The position numbers and the translations under genes were made by a program. A model generated the notes under the pieces. That model did not search any database. It was not told the DNA's origin and saw only the letters and a list, made by a program, of their open reading frames with translations. From positions 1-38,851 of the forward strand of contig JAISIF010000081.1 of NCBI GenBank assembly GCA_031262165.1: a DNA stretch of 38,851 nucleotides, read 5' to 3'. This DNA comes from Myxococcales bacterium. Lineage in GTDB: Bacteria > Myxococcota > Myxococcia > Myxococcales > UBA5297. This document shows, in pieces, positions 24,278 through 33,092 of this stretch; the stretch's first letter is position 1; every line of letters starts with the position of its first letter.

Positions 24278-25578
24278 CGGAGAGCCTCTCGTGCGCGCGC
24301 GGGCGTGGCTTCGGATGCCGTGGCCAGAACGGCGGACCTCGCCTGGACGCGCTCGCAGCAAGCCAAAAGTGCCCAGAAAAAAAAGAAGTGGGCGGAGATG
24401 AGGTAGCCGCTGAACAGGTCGCACAGGAGGAAGCCCGCGCTGCCAGCGATGAGCGCGCGGGTGATGCCCAGGAGGGTCTCATCCGATGACGCGGCCACCG
24501 ATCGCTCTCGCGACAGCGCGCGCCAGACCTTGAACGCGCCGCCCAAACCGCTGCCCACGAACCCGAGCAGGAGCGCGAACCCGAGCAGTCCAAGCTCACC
24601 CACGACCGATAGGAAGATGTTGTGCGCCACGAGCGAGATGCCGCGCGCCTCGCGGGGCGCGTAGTCGCCCCAGGCCGATTGGAACGCGCCCAGGCCAACG
24701 CCGGTCATCGGGCGATCGCGACTGATGTCCGCGGTGATCTCCCAGGCAAAGACGCGCCCCATGGCCGACAGGTCGCGCTCGAAGCGCCCGAGCGTCTCGG
24801 TGCGCTCCCAAAAGCTCGACGGCGCGAACACGACGAGAGCGACGAGGAGCGCGAGCGCCACGAGCCCCGCGCGGACGCGCTTCTGCCCGAGCAGCACCCA
24901 TACGCCCACGCTGCATGCGAGGCCGAGCGCGCCGCCGCGCGAGTGCGTAAAGACGATCGCGGCCACGCAGCTCACGGCGGAGACCCCGGCCACGGCGCGC
25001 TGCCAGAGGCCGCGCTTCGAGAGCGCGAAGAAGAGGGCCAGCGGGACGAGTGCTACCAGCGTCATCGAGAGGTGGTTGGGGTCGGCATAGACGCCCTCCC
25101 AGCTCGCGCGGAAGCCATCGATGAGATCAGTCCCGCTCCGCCAGCGATCGATGGTGCCAAAGGCTGGCGCCAGCGCGCAGATCACGATGACGAAGCACAG
25201 GCGCGAGAGGCGCGCGGTCGAGTTCACGACGTTGACGACCGTCAGATAGATCGCCGCGAGCTTGAAGAGCTCGAAGACCATGGGCCGCGTCACCTCGGGG
25301 GCGCGCGTCCAGATCATCGACAGGAGCGCCCAGACGCACAGCCCTATCAGGAACAGGCCGCGCGGCGGGTCGAGCGAGAAGGGGCGGCCCGCGGCGAGGC
25401 GCCCGATGGTGATGCTCGCGAGGGCGAGGAGCGCGCTCGCTAACGCAGGCCTGAGTGCGCCGAGGGCCGGGATGAGGTGCGCGATGCTCGCGTAGGTCGA
25501 GATCGCGAAACCCACGAGCGCGACGAACGCCAGCACCTCGCCGCCACCGTCACCTGTTCGCCGCCGTACGAATTCCAC
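24274..25578 (-). CDS. O-antigen ligase/polymerase-like membrane protein
   Basis: A 434-residue polytopic inner-membrane protein of the Wzy/WaaL superfamily, which polymerises or ligates polysaccharide chains. Supporting features are hydrophobic segments from EVLAFVALVGFAIS onward, the periplasmic loop YADPNHLSMTLVALVPLALF, THSRGG in the middle, and GVGLGAFQSAWGDYAPREA followed by LVAHNIFLSVVGELGLLGF, the family's Wzy_C signature with its His. I chose the GTG at 25578 because GGGAGG lies 4 bases upstream; ATG 25629 is the alternative but has no ribosome site. The frame stays open further upstream into an intergenic repeat, which is not coding. It is coupled to the glycosyltransferase downstream. 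Confidence 0.87.
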   Translation of the reverse strand: MEFVRRRTGDGGGEVLAFVALVGFAISTYASIAHLIPALGALRPALASALLALASITIGRLAAGRPFSLDPPRGLFLIGLCVWALLSMIWTRAPEVTRPMVFELFKLAAIYLTVVNVVNSTARLSRLCFVIVICALAPAFGTIDRWRSGTDLIDGFRASWEGVYADPNHLSMTLVALVPLALFFALSKRGLWQRAVAGVSAVSCVAAIVFTHSRGGALGLACSVGVWVLLGQKRVRAGLVALALLVALVVFAPSSFWERTETLGRFERDLSAMGRVFAWEITADISRDRPMTGVGLGAFQSAWGDYAPREARGISLVAHNIFLSVVGELGLLGFALLLGFVGSGLGGAFKVWRALSRERSVAASSDETLLGITRALIAGSAGFLLCDLFSGYLISAHFFFFWALLACCERVQARSAVLATASEATPARAREALR

Positions 25579-25664
25579 GACGCCACGCCTCCCATCCAAT
25601 TCCGATCTTCGACAGCGGAAGGTAGGCATGAGCCGAGAGGACGAGGATTCTCCTTGCAGGGCGC

Positions 25665-25809
25665 CCCCTCTCCCCAACCCGCCCTCTCCCACTTGAGGAA
25701 GAGGGAAAAGAACGAGGATTCTTTCCTCAGAATCAGCTCCAATCCGAACCGAGAAAATCCCTCTCCCGATCGAGGGAGAGGGCCGACGCGAAGCGACCTG
25801 GAGAGGGCG
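25665..25809. repeat. Intergenic CCCTCTCCC-type inverted repeats
   Basis: CCCTCTCCC (25759-25767) and GGGAGAGGG (25774-25782) form a perfect 9-bp stem with loop GATCGA. Further arms occur at 25665-25705 and near 25800. ACGAGGATTCT is repeated at about 25641 and 25713. Such REP-like elements lie between genes in many GC-rich genomes. Confidence 0.65.
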
Positions 25810-25843
25810 CGCAATTCGAGTTTTCACACGGAAAGATTCCCCC

Positions 25844-27025
25844 ATGTTCGACGACGACATCCGAGAGTTTCTGAGGTTCACCGCGCGCCCGATCGGGACC
25901 CCGGAAAACGAGCGCGCCACGCGCTTCCTGGCCGAGCACGCGGCCGCGCGCGGCTTCGAGGTCACGCGCCTGCCCTTCGACTGCCTGCGCTGGGAGCACG
26001 GCACGGCCTGGATCGAGCGCGGCGACACGAGATTCGCGCTCCATCCAGGAGAGTTCTCCTCATCCTTCGAGGGTGGCGCGGCCATCGCCCAGGCGCAGAG
26101 CCTCGACGAACTCCGTGCGCTCGACTGCACGGGCAAGATCCTGCTCCTGCATGGGACCATCGCGGCCGAGCCACTGATGCCCCAGGAGTTCCCCTTCTAT
26201 TTTCCAGACGAGCACCGCGCTCTCTACGAGGCGCTCGAGGCTGCCCAGCCAGTGGCCATCGTGGCCTTCACCGGCGCGCATCCCTCCTGTGGCCAGAACC
26301 CCTTTGCGCTCATCACGGATCCGACGTTCGCCATCCCCATGGCTTTTGCCGACGTGCGGACCTTCGAGGCGCTCGACGCTCTCGACGGCGACGCGCTCCT
26401 GAAGATCGACTCCCGCTGCCTTCCAGCGACAGGCGAACAGCTCGTGTTCCGCAGGCCAGCCAAGAGCGAACCGTCGCGCGGCAAGCTCGTGCTCTGCGCG
26501 CACATGGACACGGCCTATGGGACGCCGGGCGCGCTCGACAACGCGACTGGTATCGGTGTGCTCCTCAGCGTTCTGGCGCGTCTGGAGCACTGGCAGGGCA
26601 GCGTCGAGCTCGAGGTGCTGCCCTTCAATGGCGAGGACGCCTACGGCGCGAATGGGCAGCTCGCCTGGCTCGCGACGCAGCGGCCCGACCTCAGCGACGT
26701 GTTGTGCGCGATGAACGTGGACGCCGTGGCGCACCGAGGCTCGAAGGTGGCCATCTCCAGTTATGGCCTGTCCGACGAACAGACGCGGGCGCTCGACCGC
26801 GCGATGGCTGGCAAGCGCGCGCTCACGAAGGGGGAACCGTGGTTCGCTGGCGATCACGCGATCTTCGCGTTTCGGGGCATTCCCTCGCTCGCCCTGACCT
26901 CGTCCGATCTCGTCGAAGGCGTGATGCCATTGATGCACACGCGGCACGACACGCCGGATCAGGTCGACGTCGATCTCATCGAGCGCGCCGCTGACTTCTT
27001 GGCGACCTGGATTCAGGGCTTTTGA
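25844..27025 (+). CDS. M28-family zinc metallopeptidase
   Basis: A 393-residue aminopeptidase-like protein without a signal peptide, so probably cytoplasmic. The two-zinc M28 site is visible: His220 and Asp222 (AHMDTAYGT), Asp232 in GALDNATGIGVLL, Glu264 in FNGEDAYGANG, an Asp in AMNVDAVAH, and His368 in MHTRHDTPDQVD. A PA-like insert probably occupies about 85-190. The peptide substrate is not known. The start ATG 25844 has GGAAAG 8 bases upstream. It stands alone between a REP-like repeat and a GC hairpin. Confidence 0.9.
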   Translation: MFDDDIREFLRFTARPIGTPENERATRFLAEHAAARGFEVTRLPFDCLRWEHGTAWIERGDTRFALHPGEFSSSFEGGAAIAQAQSLDELRALDCTGKILLLHGTIAAEPLMPQEFPFYFPDEHRALYEALEAAQPVAIVAFTGAHPSCGQNPFALITDPTFAIPMAFADVRTFEALDALDGDALLKIDSRCLPATGEQLVFRRPAKSEPSRGKLVLCAHMDTAYGTPGALDNATGIGVLLSVLARLEHWQGSVELEVLPFNGEDAYGANGQLAWLATQRPDLSDVLCAMNVDAVAHRGSKVAISSYGLSDEQTRALDRAMAGKRALTKGEPWFAGDHAIFAFRGIPSLALTSSDLVEGVMPLMHTRHDTPDQVDVDLIERAADFLATWIQGF

Positions 27026-27083
27026 GCGGGAGATCGCGCAGAAGACTCGAGCCCTCGTTTTTTCGGATGTCGACAAAGGGTGG

Positions 27084-27110
27084 GCAGGGGCTTGTGCGCA
27101 ACGCCCCTGC
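27084..27110 (+). terminator. GC hairpin after the M28 peptidase gene
   Basis: GCAGGGGC (27084-27091) pairs with GCCCCTGC (27103-27110), loop TTGTGCGCAAC; A-rich sequence but no T run follows. The rest of 27026-27250 shows nothing recognisable. Confidence 0.45.
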
Positions 27111-27250
27111 GCAAAACACATTGCTCCAGACGACATCGTCAGAACTCGATTGTCCTCTGGGGAGCCCTCAAGATTCCTCTTGCCACTCGACCGACTCTTG
27201 GCCTTTTCCGCCGCCCGATTTTGCAGACCGAACCAACGAGGATGGGTGAC

Positions 27251-28411
27251 GTGAACTCAGAGCCAGAGGACGAGAGGGCAGAAGAACGAGGGCAGGGCGC
27301 ACCGACGTGGGAAGCGATCGGCGCGGCCTTGAACGCGGGTGATCTGCCTCGGGCGTATGCGGTGCTCAAGGCCATGACCGAGCTCGATCCAGAGCTCGCG
27401 GAAGGCTGGATCAACCTAGGCGCCTTGGAGCGCGCGATGGGCGAGCTGCGCCTCGCGGTCGAGCATCTCGAACGCGGCATTGCACTGCTCGAAGCGCGCT
27501 CGCACTCGATCGATCCTCTCGCGCTCCCGGCCTGGCTCAACCTCGCCGAGATCCTCGAAACGCTCGAAGAGGTGGATCGATCCGCTGCGGCATTGCGCGA
27601 AGCCTATCGCCGAGATCCGCACTCACCGGCGCCGCTCATCCAGCTCGCCGGGCTCCAGGCGCGCGCGGGCCACCTCGACGCGGCCATCCAGACGGCCCGC
27701 GATTACTGCCGCGCGGCGGTCAGCATCCTCTCGGAGAAGGCCTCGATCGGGCTCGTTCGAAAGTTCCAGAAGGCGATCGAGGCGGCCGACACGGTCGATG
27801 GAAAGCTGCTCCTCGTCGCCACGCGCGAGGCAACGGCCATGGCCTTCGATGCAGCGGCCTGGCCTCTACGCGACACGGCCCGCTTCGAGGTTCCCCGCCC
27901 ATCCTCCGATGAAATCGACGACGTCTTCGAGCTGAAGCGCGACGACGCGCTCATCGAGGCCACGGGCGTGCCGCGCACGCTCCTCACCTCGCCCGTGTAT
28001 GGCTTTCCGGGCAACGCGCCCGCCGCCTCGACAGCGCTCTTCACCGTGCCCATCGAGCTGGGGGGGCCCTTCCCCGTGTGCATCGCCACGAGAACCGCCT
28101 GGAATGCGATGGCGCTTCGCATCCGTTTCACCCATGCCACGCACGATGACGACGACATGCTCCGCGCGCTCGTGCCCATCACCGACTGGTTCAGACGTGG
28201 CTTCGACGGCCAATTCTCACTCCAGAAGGACAAGGGCTTTTTTCACGCGATCTCTCGGCCCGTGCGCGTGGGCGATCGCGGCGTGCGCTTCGACATCGAT
28301 TTGGGCCTCGCCAATCAGACGGCCATCGCCGCGCTCGTCGAGGCGATCGCGGACATCCACCGACACCATCCGATCGAGCGCGTCGTGCTCGGCGATGGGC
28401 TGCTCGGGTGA
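27251..28411 (+). CDS. TPR-repeat protein of unknown function
   Basis: A 386-residue protein. Residues about 10-170 form tetratricopeptide repeats (LNAGDLPRAYAVLKAMTELD, AEGWINLGALERAMGELRLA, PAWLNLAEILETLEEVDRSA, LIQLAGLQARAGHLDAAIQT), a scaffold for protein contacts. The C-terminal about 200 residues, with LFTVPIELGGPFPVCI and NAMALRIRFTHATHDDDD, match no family I recognise. No signal peptide is seen. GAGG at 27238-27241 abuts an in-frame ATG at 27242 and is therefore better spaced (9 bases) for the GTG at 27251, which I chose; ATG 27242 remains possible. Confidence 0.75.
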   Translation: MNSEPEDERAEERGQGAPTWEAIGAALNAGDLPRAYAVLKAMTELDPELAEGWINLGALERAMGELRLAVEHLERGIALLEARSHSIDPLALPAWLNLAEILETLEEVDRSAAALREAYRRDPHSPAPLIQLAGLQARAGHLDAAIQTARDYCRAAVSILSEKASIGLVRKFQKAIEAADTVDGKLLLVATREATAMAFDAAAWPLRDTARFEVPRPSSDEIDDVFELKRDDALIEATGVPRTLLTSPVYGFPGNAPAASTALFTVPIELGGPFPVCIATRTAWNAMALRIRFTHATHDDDDMLRALVPITDWFRRGFDGQFSLQKDKGFFHAISRPVRVGDRGVRFDIDLGLANQTAIAALVEAIADIHRHHPIERVVLGDGLLG

Positions 28412-28449
28412 ACGAGCTCGGCGCTCTCCCTCTGGCGCTTCGCGCCACC

Positions 28450-28493
28450 TCCCTCTGGGAGGGATGCTTTCTGCTCCCCCTCACCGAGGGGGA
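28450..28493. repeat. Tandem GC-rich hairpins of the intergenic repeat family
   Basis: TCCCTC (28450-28455) pairs with GAGGGA (28459-28464), and TCCCCCTC (28475-28482) pairs with GAGGGGGA (28486-28493). Both stems are perfect with 3-base loops. They lie between the TPR gene and the serine acetyltransferase gene and could act as terminators or repeat debris. Confidence 0.6.
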
Positions 28494-28577
28494 AGGCGGC
28501 GCAACCGGTAGGGGGAGCTGCATGCAGCAAGGAACTCCCTTCCGATTCATCCATCCTCCACGAGGCGCTCTCCCTCA

Positions 28578-29504
28578 ATGACGACCACCTCCTCCCTGCC
28601 TCCCTGCTCCGAAGAAGGCCTCGCGCACATCGTCGAGAGGCTGACCTCGGACGCGCCTCTGCTCGACGCATTTCACCTGCGGCCAGGCCTCCGACGCGAA
28701 CTGCCCTCGCGCGACTCTCTCATCGAAATCGTCGAGACCCTGCGCGCCATCCTATTCCCCGGTTTCTTCGGCCCCTCGGAGATCTCCGCCGAGAGCCTCG
28801 GCTACGCGATTGGCGCTGCCCTGGATCGCGTCAGCCGCGCGCTGAACGAGCAGATCCGACGCGGCCTGTGCGCCGCCTGCGCAGAGCCGACGGAGGCCTC
28901 GTGCGTCGAGTGCGCACAGCTCGCGCGCGACCTCACGCGCCGATTCCTCCAGCGCTTGCCGTTCCTGCGCGACGTGCTGCTCACCGACGTGCGCGCCGCC
29001 TACGAGGGCGATCCTTCGGCCACGAGCGAGGCTGAGGTGCTCTTCTGCTACCCAGGCATCTTCGCGATCACCAACTACCGCCTGGCCCACGAGCTCCACT
29101 CGCTGGGCGTCCCCTACCTGCCGCGCATCATCACCGAGCTGGCACACAGCCTCACGGGCATCGACATCCACCCGGGCGCGACCATCGGCGGCGCGTTCTT
29201 CATCGACCATGGGAGCGGCGTGGTCATCGGCGAGACGTGCGTCATCGGCGAGCACGTCAGCATCTACCAGGGGGTGACGCTCGGGGCGAAGAGCTTCCCT
29301 CTCGACGCGCAGGGCAACCCGATCAAGGGCGTGCCCCGCCACCCCATCCTCGAAGATGGCGTCGTCATCTATTCGAACGCGACCCTGCTCGGTCGCATCA
29401 CCGTTGGCAGCGGCTCGACCATTGGCGGCAACGTCTGGCTGACCCACAGCGTCCCGCCCGGCAGCACCATCACGCAGGCCAACGCGCGCGCGCCGAGCCC
29501 GTGA
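28578..29504 (+). CDS. cysE: Serine O-acetyltransferase (CysE/EpsC type)
   Basis: A 308-residue enzyme that acetylates L-serine with acetyl-CoA in cysteine synthesis. An alpha-helical N-terminal half (about 1-170) includes a Cys-rich loop (LCAACAEPTEASCVECAQLA) that could bind metal or form disulfides. The left-handed beta-helix carries GIDIHPGATIGGAFFIDHGS with the catalytic-type Asp/His pair, then VVIGETCVIGEHVSIYQGVT and GVPRHPILEDGVVIYSNAT. The C-terminal tail is short, as in EpsC-type forms. No strong ribosome site precedes ATG 28578. The downstream gap contains the queE leader. Confidence 0.9.
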   Translation: MTTTSSLPPCSEEGLAHIVERLTSDAPLLDAFHLRPGLRRELPSRDSLIEIVETLRAILFPGFFGPSEISAESLGYAIGAALDRVSRALNEQIRRGLCAACAEPTEASCVECAQLARDLTRRFLQRLPFLRDVLLTDVRAAYEGDPSATSEAEVLFCYPGIFAITNYRLAHELHSLGVPYLPRIITELAHSLTGIDIHPGATIGGAFFIDHGSGVVIGETCVIGEHVSIYQGVTLGAKSFPLDAQGNPIKGVPRHPILEDGVVIYSNATLLGRITVGSGSTIGGNVWLTHSVPPGSTITQANARAPSP

Positions 29505-29549
29505 TCCACGTGCGTCGATCGAGCGGCGGCCGAACGCGAAAAAAAGTGC

Positions 29550-29689
29550 TTGACCAAGTGTGTAAAAATTAACAAAAGGCCGCTCGTTTTCGATGACAGC
29601 ACTGATTTCGGCCTCTTATCTCCCCCCTGAGAGGCCACCTGAAGGTCGCCGGGTTTTTCTCTCCTTTCCCCGGCGGCCTTCTTTTTTTT
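29550..29689 (+). promoter_or_regulatory. Putative transcription attenuator or riboswitch-like leader of queE
   Basis: TTGACC at 29550-29555 may be a -35 box; the -10 is weak. Downstream, mutually exclusive stems are possible. P1 pairs 29577-29582 (AGGCCG) with 29609-29614 (CGGCCT). P2 pairs 29610-29616 (GGCCTCT) with 29630-29636 (AGAGGCC). An antiterminator hairpin spans 29633-29650 (ACCT GA AGGT core), and the terminator spans 29641-29689. Each stem shares bases with the next, the logic of a ligand- or factor-controlled switch. It does not match the preQ1-I consensus that I know. Confidence 0.5.
29641..29689 (+). terminator. Strong intrinsic terminator just before queE
   Basis: GAAGGTCGCCGGG (29641-29653) pairs with CCCGGCGGCCTTC (29669-29681) through 13 pairs including one G-T wobble, followed by eight T (29682-29689). 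It ends 12 bases before the queE ATG. Confidence 0.88.
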
Positions 29690-29701
29690 GTCCGCGCCGC
29701 C

Positions 29702-30346
29702 ATGCCCGACTTCCGCGTCAACGAGATCTTCGAAAGCATCCAAGGCGAGACCACGCACGCGGGGCGTCCTTGTCTGTTCGTCCGATTCACGGGCTGCGAC
29801 CTGCGCTGCCGCTACTGCGACACGCGCTACGCCTATGAGGGCGGCGAGCTCTGGGAGGCCGAGGCGGTCCTCGATCGGTTGCGGCATTTCCGGTCGCGAT
29901 TCGTGACCCTCACCGGCGGTGAGCCCATGCTCCAGCCAGCGCTCCCCGAGCTCTGTCAGATGCTCATCGCCGACGGGTTCGAGGTCGCGATCGAGACGCA
30001 TGGCCAGCGACCGCTCGGCGCGCTGCCGATCGAGGTTCGACGCATCGTGGATCTCAAGACGCCAGGCTCTGGTTCCGAGGACACGCGCCTCCTCAACCTC
30101 GCGGACCTGCGCGCCACCGACGAGCTGAAGATCGTCGTGACGAGCCGCGCCGACTTCGACTGGGCGCGCCAGATCGTCGAACGCTTCGAGCTCGATCGCC
30201 GTGGCCTGCCCATCGTCTTCTCGCCATGCTTTGGCGAGGTGGCGCCGCGCGATCTCGTCGCATGGCTGCTCGACTCGGGCCTCGACGCGCGCATCGGGCT
30301 CCAGCTGCACAAGGTCATCTGGGATCCTGGCGCGCGTGGGGTGTGA
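29702..30346 (+). CDS. queE: 7-carboxy-7-deazaguanine synthase
   Basis: A 214-residue radical SAM enzyme that converts 6-carboxytetrahydropterin to 7-carboxy-7-deazaguanine in queuosine (tRNA) synthesis. It opens with VNEIFESIQGETTHAGRPCL. The iron-sulfur CX3CX2C motif is Cys32, Cys36 and Cys39 (CDLRCRYCDT), and VTLTGGEPMLQPAL is the SAM-binding GGE motif. The C-terminus has LQLHKVIWDP, as in the family. No Shine-Dalgarno sequence precedes the ATG, and a strong terminator ends 12 bases upstream. Expression therefore probably depends on antitermination of a transcript from further upstream. Other queuosine genes are not in the window. Confidence 0.93.
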   Translation: MPDFRVNEIFESIQGETTHAGRPCLFVRFTGCDLRCRYCDTRYAYEGGELWEAEAVLDRLRHFRSRFVTLTGGEPMLQPALPELCQMLIADGFEVAIETHGQRPLGALPIEVRRIVDLKTPGSGSEDTRLLNLADLRATDELKIVVTSRADFDWARQIVERFELDRRGLPIVFSPCFGEVAPRDLVAWLLDSGLDARIGLQLHKVIWDPGARGV

Positions 30347-30350
30347 TTCA

Positions 30351-30430
30351 GGGAGGGCGAGGACTCTCCCCTTCCAGCGCTTCTCCCCCTCTCGTCCCTC
30401 GTCGGAGAGAGGTGGCGCACAGCGCCGGAA
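30351..30430. repeat. Degenerate CTCTCCCC/GGAGAGAGG intergenic repeat
   Basis: CTCTCCCC-type and GGAGAGAGG-type arms occur between queE and the next gene, resembling the elements at 25665-25809 and 28450-28493 but more decayed. The rest of 30431-30563 shows nothing recognisable. Confidence 0.4.
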
Positions 30431-30563
30431 GAAGCGGGCGCTTCCGAAGGAAAATCAGACCCCGAGACCTTCTGGAAAACCGCTCGGAATCCGTGACGTC
30501 CTTCTCTAAAAAGCGCGCCTCTTCGTTGCGCTGGACGCCTCCTGACGATCGAACCTCTGACCG

Positions 30564-33092
30564 ATGCGCCACTCCCGAACGCCGCGCCGTGTCGCGCGCC
30601 TCGCCTCTGCCCTTCGCCTCCGCCACTGGCCGTCTGACCTGACCCGCCTGAGCGAAGCGCTGCTGATCGCGGCCATCTTCTTCTGTCCACTCGCGCTCGG
30701 CAGCGCTCGGCTGAGCGCTGTTGGCATCGCAGCGCTCATCGCCTTCCTATCTCTCGCGTCGATCACGCTCGCCCGCCTCTGGGACAAGGAAAAGCGGCCA
30801 TTGCTCCTGCCGCGGCCCACGTTCGTCCTGGGCGCCGTCGCGATCGCCATCGGACTCCAACTCTGTCCGCTGCCGCCAGCGCTCCTCGGCCTCGTCGCGC
30901 CCGCGACCGCAGAGCTCTTCGAGACAGCGCTCGGCCCCGTCGGGCTCTACCCCGCCTTTCGACCGCTCTCGCTCGATCCACCGGCAACGGCCCGCGCCGC
31001 GCTCTCGCTCCTGTCCTGCCTGATGGGCTTTGTCGTGGCCGCGCAGATCGCCTCCTCCAGCGTAGGCCGCGGCCGCCTGATGGCTGCACTTGGCCTGAGC
31101 GCGCTCGGCATCGCGCTCATCGGGTTTGGCCATCGGCTCGCTCACGCGCAGTCGCTCTTCGGTGTCTTTGCCTATGCGCAGGCGGCCCCGCCCCTGCTCA
31201 CCACGTTCGGCAACCCGAACCACCTCGCGGCCTTCCTCACGATTGGCGCACTCACGCTCTCGACGCTCGCGCTCGACGCCCAGGACGGCAAAGTGCGCTT
31301 CGCGTGGCTGCTCGCCTACCTCGCGGTGGTCAGCGCGATCTTCCTGTCGCTCTCGCGCGGCGGGATCGCGGCGTTCCTCGTGGGCCAAGCGCTCGTGTTC
31401 TGGAGTCACCGCGCGCTGCACCGCGAGGACGGCAGCGCGCTCGGCTCGCGACGCCTCTGTGCCGCGCTGGGCTTGAGCGCTGCCACGGCGGTCGCGCTCT
31501 ACCTCGCCGCCCAAAAACTCTTCGACGAGTGGTCCTCCTTGTCCTCGATCGAAGGCCTGCGTGCCTCCAAGCTCTCGCTCTTCACCAAGGTCTTGCCCCT
31601 ACTGCGCGAGCACTGGCTGCTCGGCGTTGGGCGCGGCGCGTTCGAGCCCGCGTTCCAGCGCTTTTTGACCACCCCCGGAGAGGGCGCGCTGACATTCACG
31701 CATCCCGAAAACCTAGCGCTCCAGTGGATGGCCGAGTTGGGCATCCCACTCGGTGCGCTCTTCCTCCTCTGCCTGGCCTTCTGCCTGTGGAAGGGCTTTC
31801 GCGCGGCTGGCCGCGACACCCTGCGCTGGGGCGCGCTCCTGGCCGTTTTCAGCGTTGGGCTCCACGACCTGGCCGACTTCAGTCTCGAATTCCTGGGCAC
31901 GGCCCTGCCCGCGTGCGTGGCGCTCGCCTGCGGTGTTGGCCATCGAAGCGCACGCCGAGTGCTCCGACCACACGCGCTCCTGATGCTGCTCCCTGTGATC
32001 GCCCTCGCGAGTGGCGTGTGCTTCTGGTTCGCGCGCCACGATCTGCGACACGACACAGAGGGACTCGACGCGCTGCGACGCCATCCAGCCGATTACTTCC
32101 CGAGGCTCGCGGCCGCGCAAAAGGCGCTTTCCGAGGACCGGCCAGCCGAGGCGCTGACCTGGGCTGGCCACGCGATGTCGCTCTACCCCGCGCTCGCCAT
32201 GCCTCACGCCATCGCTGCCCAGGCACTGGAGCGGCGAGGTGCACTGCCCCAGGCCGCGACCGAGTGGAGGCTTGCCTTCGAGCGCGGGCAAAAGGACGCG
32301 GACAAGCGCCTCGCCCACCTGTTCCATCGCCGTCTGTTGCCAGCCGATCGCCTGCTCTCCGCCGTGCCCAAAGATCCCGCGCTCGCCCTGCGCCTGGCCA
32401 ACGCCTTCCTCACGCTCGAGGACACCGAGCTCGCGCGCCAGCTCACCGACCATTTGGGATCTGAAGACGCCGAAGACTCCATCGAGCTCCTGAACCTGCG
32501 GGCGCGCATCGCCGATCAGCAGCGCGACTTTGCCGAGCTGCTGTCGATAGGCGAGAAGCTCGAGAGGACCGAAGGGCTCTCTGGCCATCGCGGCGTCCTG
32601 TTCCAGTCCCGCGCGCTCTGGAATGCGGGCGACAGGACAGGCGCACTCGCTCGACTCGAATCGAGATTGGACGCGCGGTCGAACGCGGCGATCGCCCTGA
32701 AGCTTGCCGAATTGGAATTGGCGCAATCGAATCTCGATGCCGCCGCCAAAGCGCTCCGCCGTCTGCCGCTCACGTTGAGCATTCCAGAGCGCGTGCGTGT
32801 CTTGGAGATGGAGGCAGCGATCGCGCGGCGCGAGGGCGCCTTTGCCAAGGCCGTCACGCCGCTGCGCACGGCCGTGAACCTGAAACCGGGCGATCCAAAT
32901 CTGCGGATGCAGTTGGCCGAAGCGCTCGAACGCGCGGGCCGGTTCGACGCCGCGCTCCAAGAGGCCCGCCAGTGCCGACGCGTGTCCAAATCACTGGCCC
33001 AGCGAGTCGACGCGCTCGAAAGACGGATCGCCGAGGAAAAAGCCCAGCGTCACGACGCGGCGCGATCGCGCGAGCTCGGTTTGGGCAGGTGA
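30564..33092 (+). CDS. O-antigen ligase-like membrane protein fused to TPR domain
   Basis: An 842-residue protein. Residues about 30-500 are polytopic and of the Wzy/WaaL superfamily: LLTTFGNPNHLAAFLTIGAL, FLSLSRGGIAAFLVGQAL, and a Wzy_C signature LLGVGRGAFEPAFQRF then THPENLALQWMAELGIPLGA. Residues about 510-840 are helical repeats of TPR type (AAQKALSEDRPAEALTWAGH, LRMQLAEALERAGRFDAALQ), probably periplasmic. Such ligase-TPR fusions are common in polysaccharide or glycoprotein systems. No ribosome site is evident at ATG 30564. Its 3' end overlaps the convergent ABC ATPase gene by 43 bases (33050-33092). Confidence 0.85.
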   Translation: MRHSRTPRRVARLASALRLRHWPSDLTRLSEALLIAAIFFCPLALGSARLSAVGIAALIAFLSLASITLARLWDKEKRPLLLPRPTFVLGAVAIAIGLQLCPLPPALLGLVAPATAELFETALGPVGLYPAFRPLSLDPPATARAALSLLSCLMGFVVAAQIASSSVGRGRLMAALGLSALGIALIGFGHRLAHAQSLFGVFAYAQAAPPLLTTFGNPNHLAAFLTIGALTLSTLALDAQDGKVRFAWLLAYLAVVSAIFLSLSRGGIAAFLVGQALVFWSHRALHREDGSALGSRRLCAALGLSAATAVALYLAAQKLFDEWSSLSSIEGLRASKLSLFTKVLPLLREHWLLGVGRGAFEPAFQRFLTTPGEGALTFTHPENLALQWMAELGIPLGALFLLCLAFCLWKGFRAAGRDTLRWGALLAVFSVGLHDLADFSLEFLGTALPACVALACGVGHRSARRVLRPHALLMLLPVIALASGVCFWFARHDLRHDTEGLDALRRHPADYFPRLAAAQKALSEDRPAEALTWAGHAMSLYPALAMPHAIAAQALERRGALPQAATEWRLAFERGQKDADKRLAHLFHRRLLPADRLLSAVPKDPALALRLANAFLTLEDTELARQLTDHLGSEDAEDSIELLNLRARIADQQRDFAELLSIGEKLERTEGLSGHRGVLFQSRALWNAGDRTGALARLESRLDARSNAAIALKLAELELAQSNLDAAAKALRRLPLTLSIPERVRVLEMEAAIARREGAFAKAVTPLRTAVNLKPGDPNLRMQLAEALERAGRFDAALQEARQCRRVSKSLAQRVDALERRIAEEKAQRHDAARSRELGLGR

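Noticed and set aside
25579-26160. Upstream extension of the O-antigen ligase frame
   Set aside because: It runs through an intergenic inverted repeat and into the antisense of the M28 gene; the ribosome site and membrane topology support a start near 25578.
29593-29700. Leader-peptide frame starting ATGACAGCACTG in the queE leader
   Set aside because: There is no ribosome site and no run of regulatory codons, and the frame continues into queE, so ribosome-dependent attenuation is less likely than an RNA switch.
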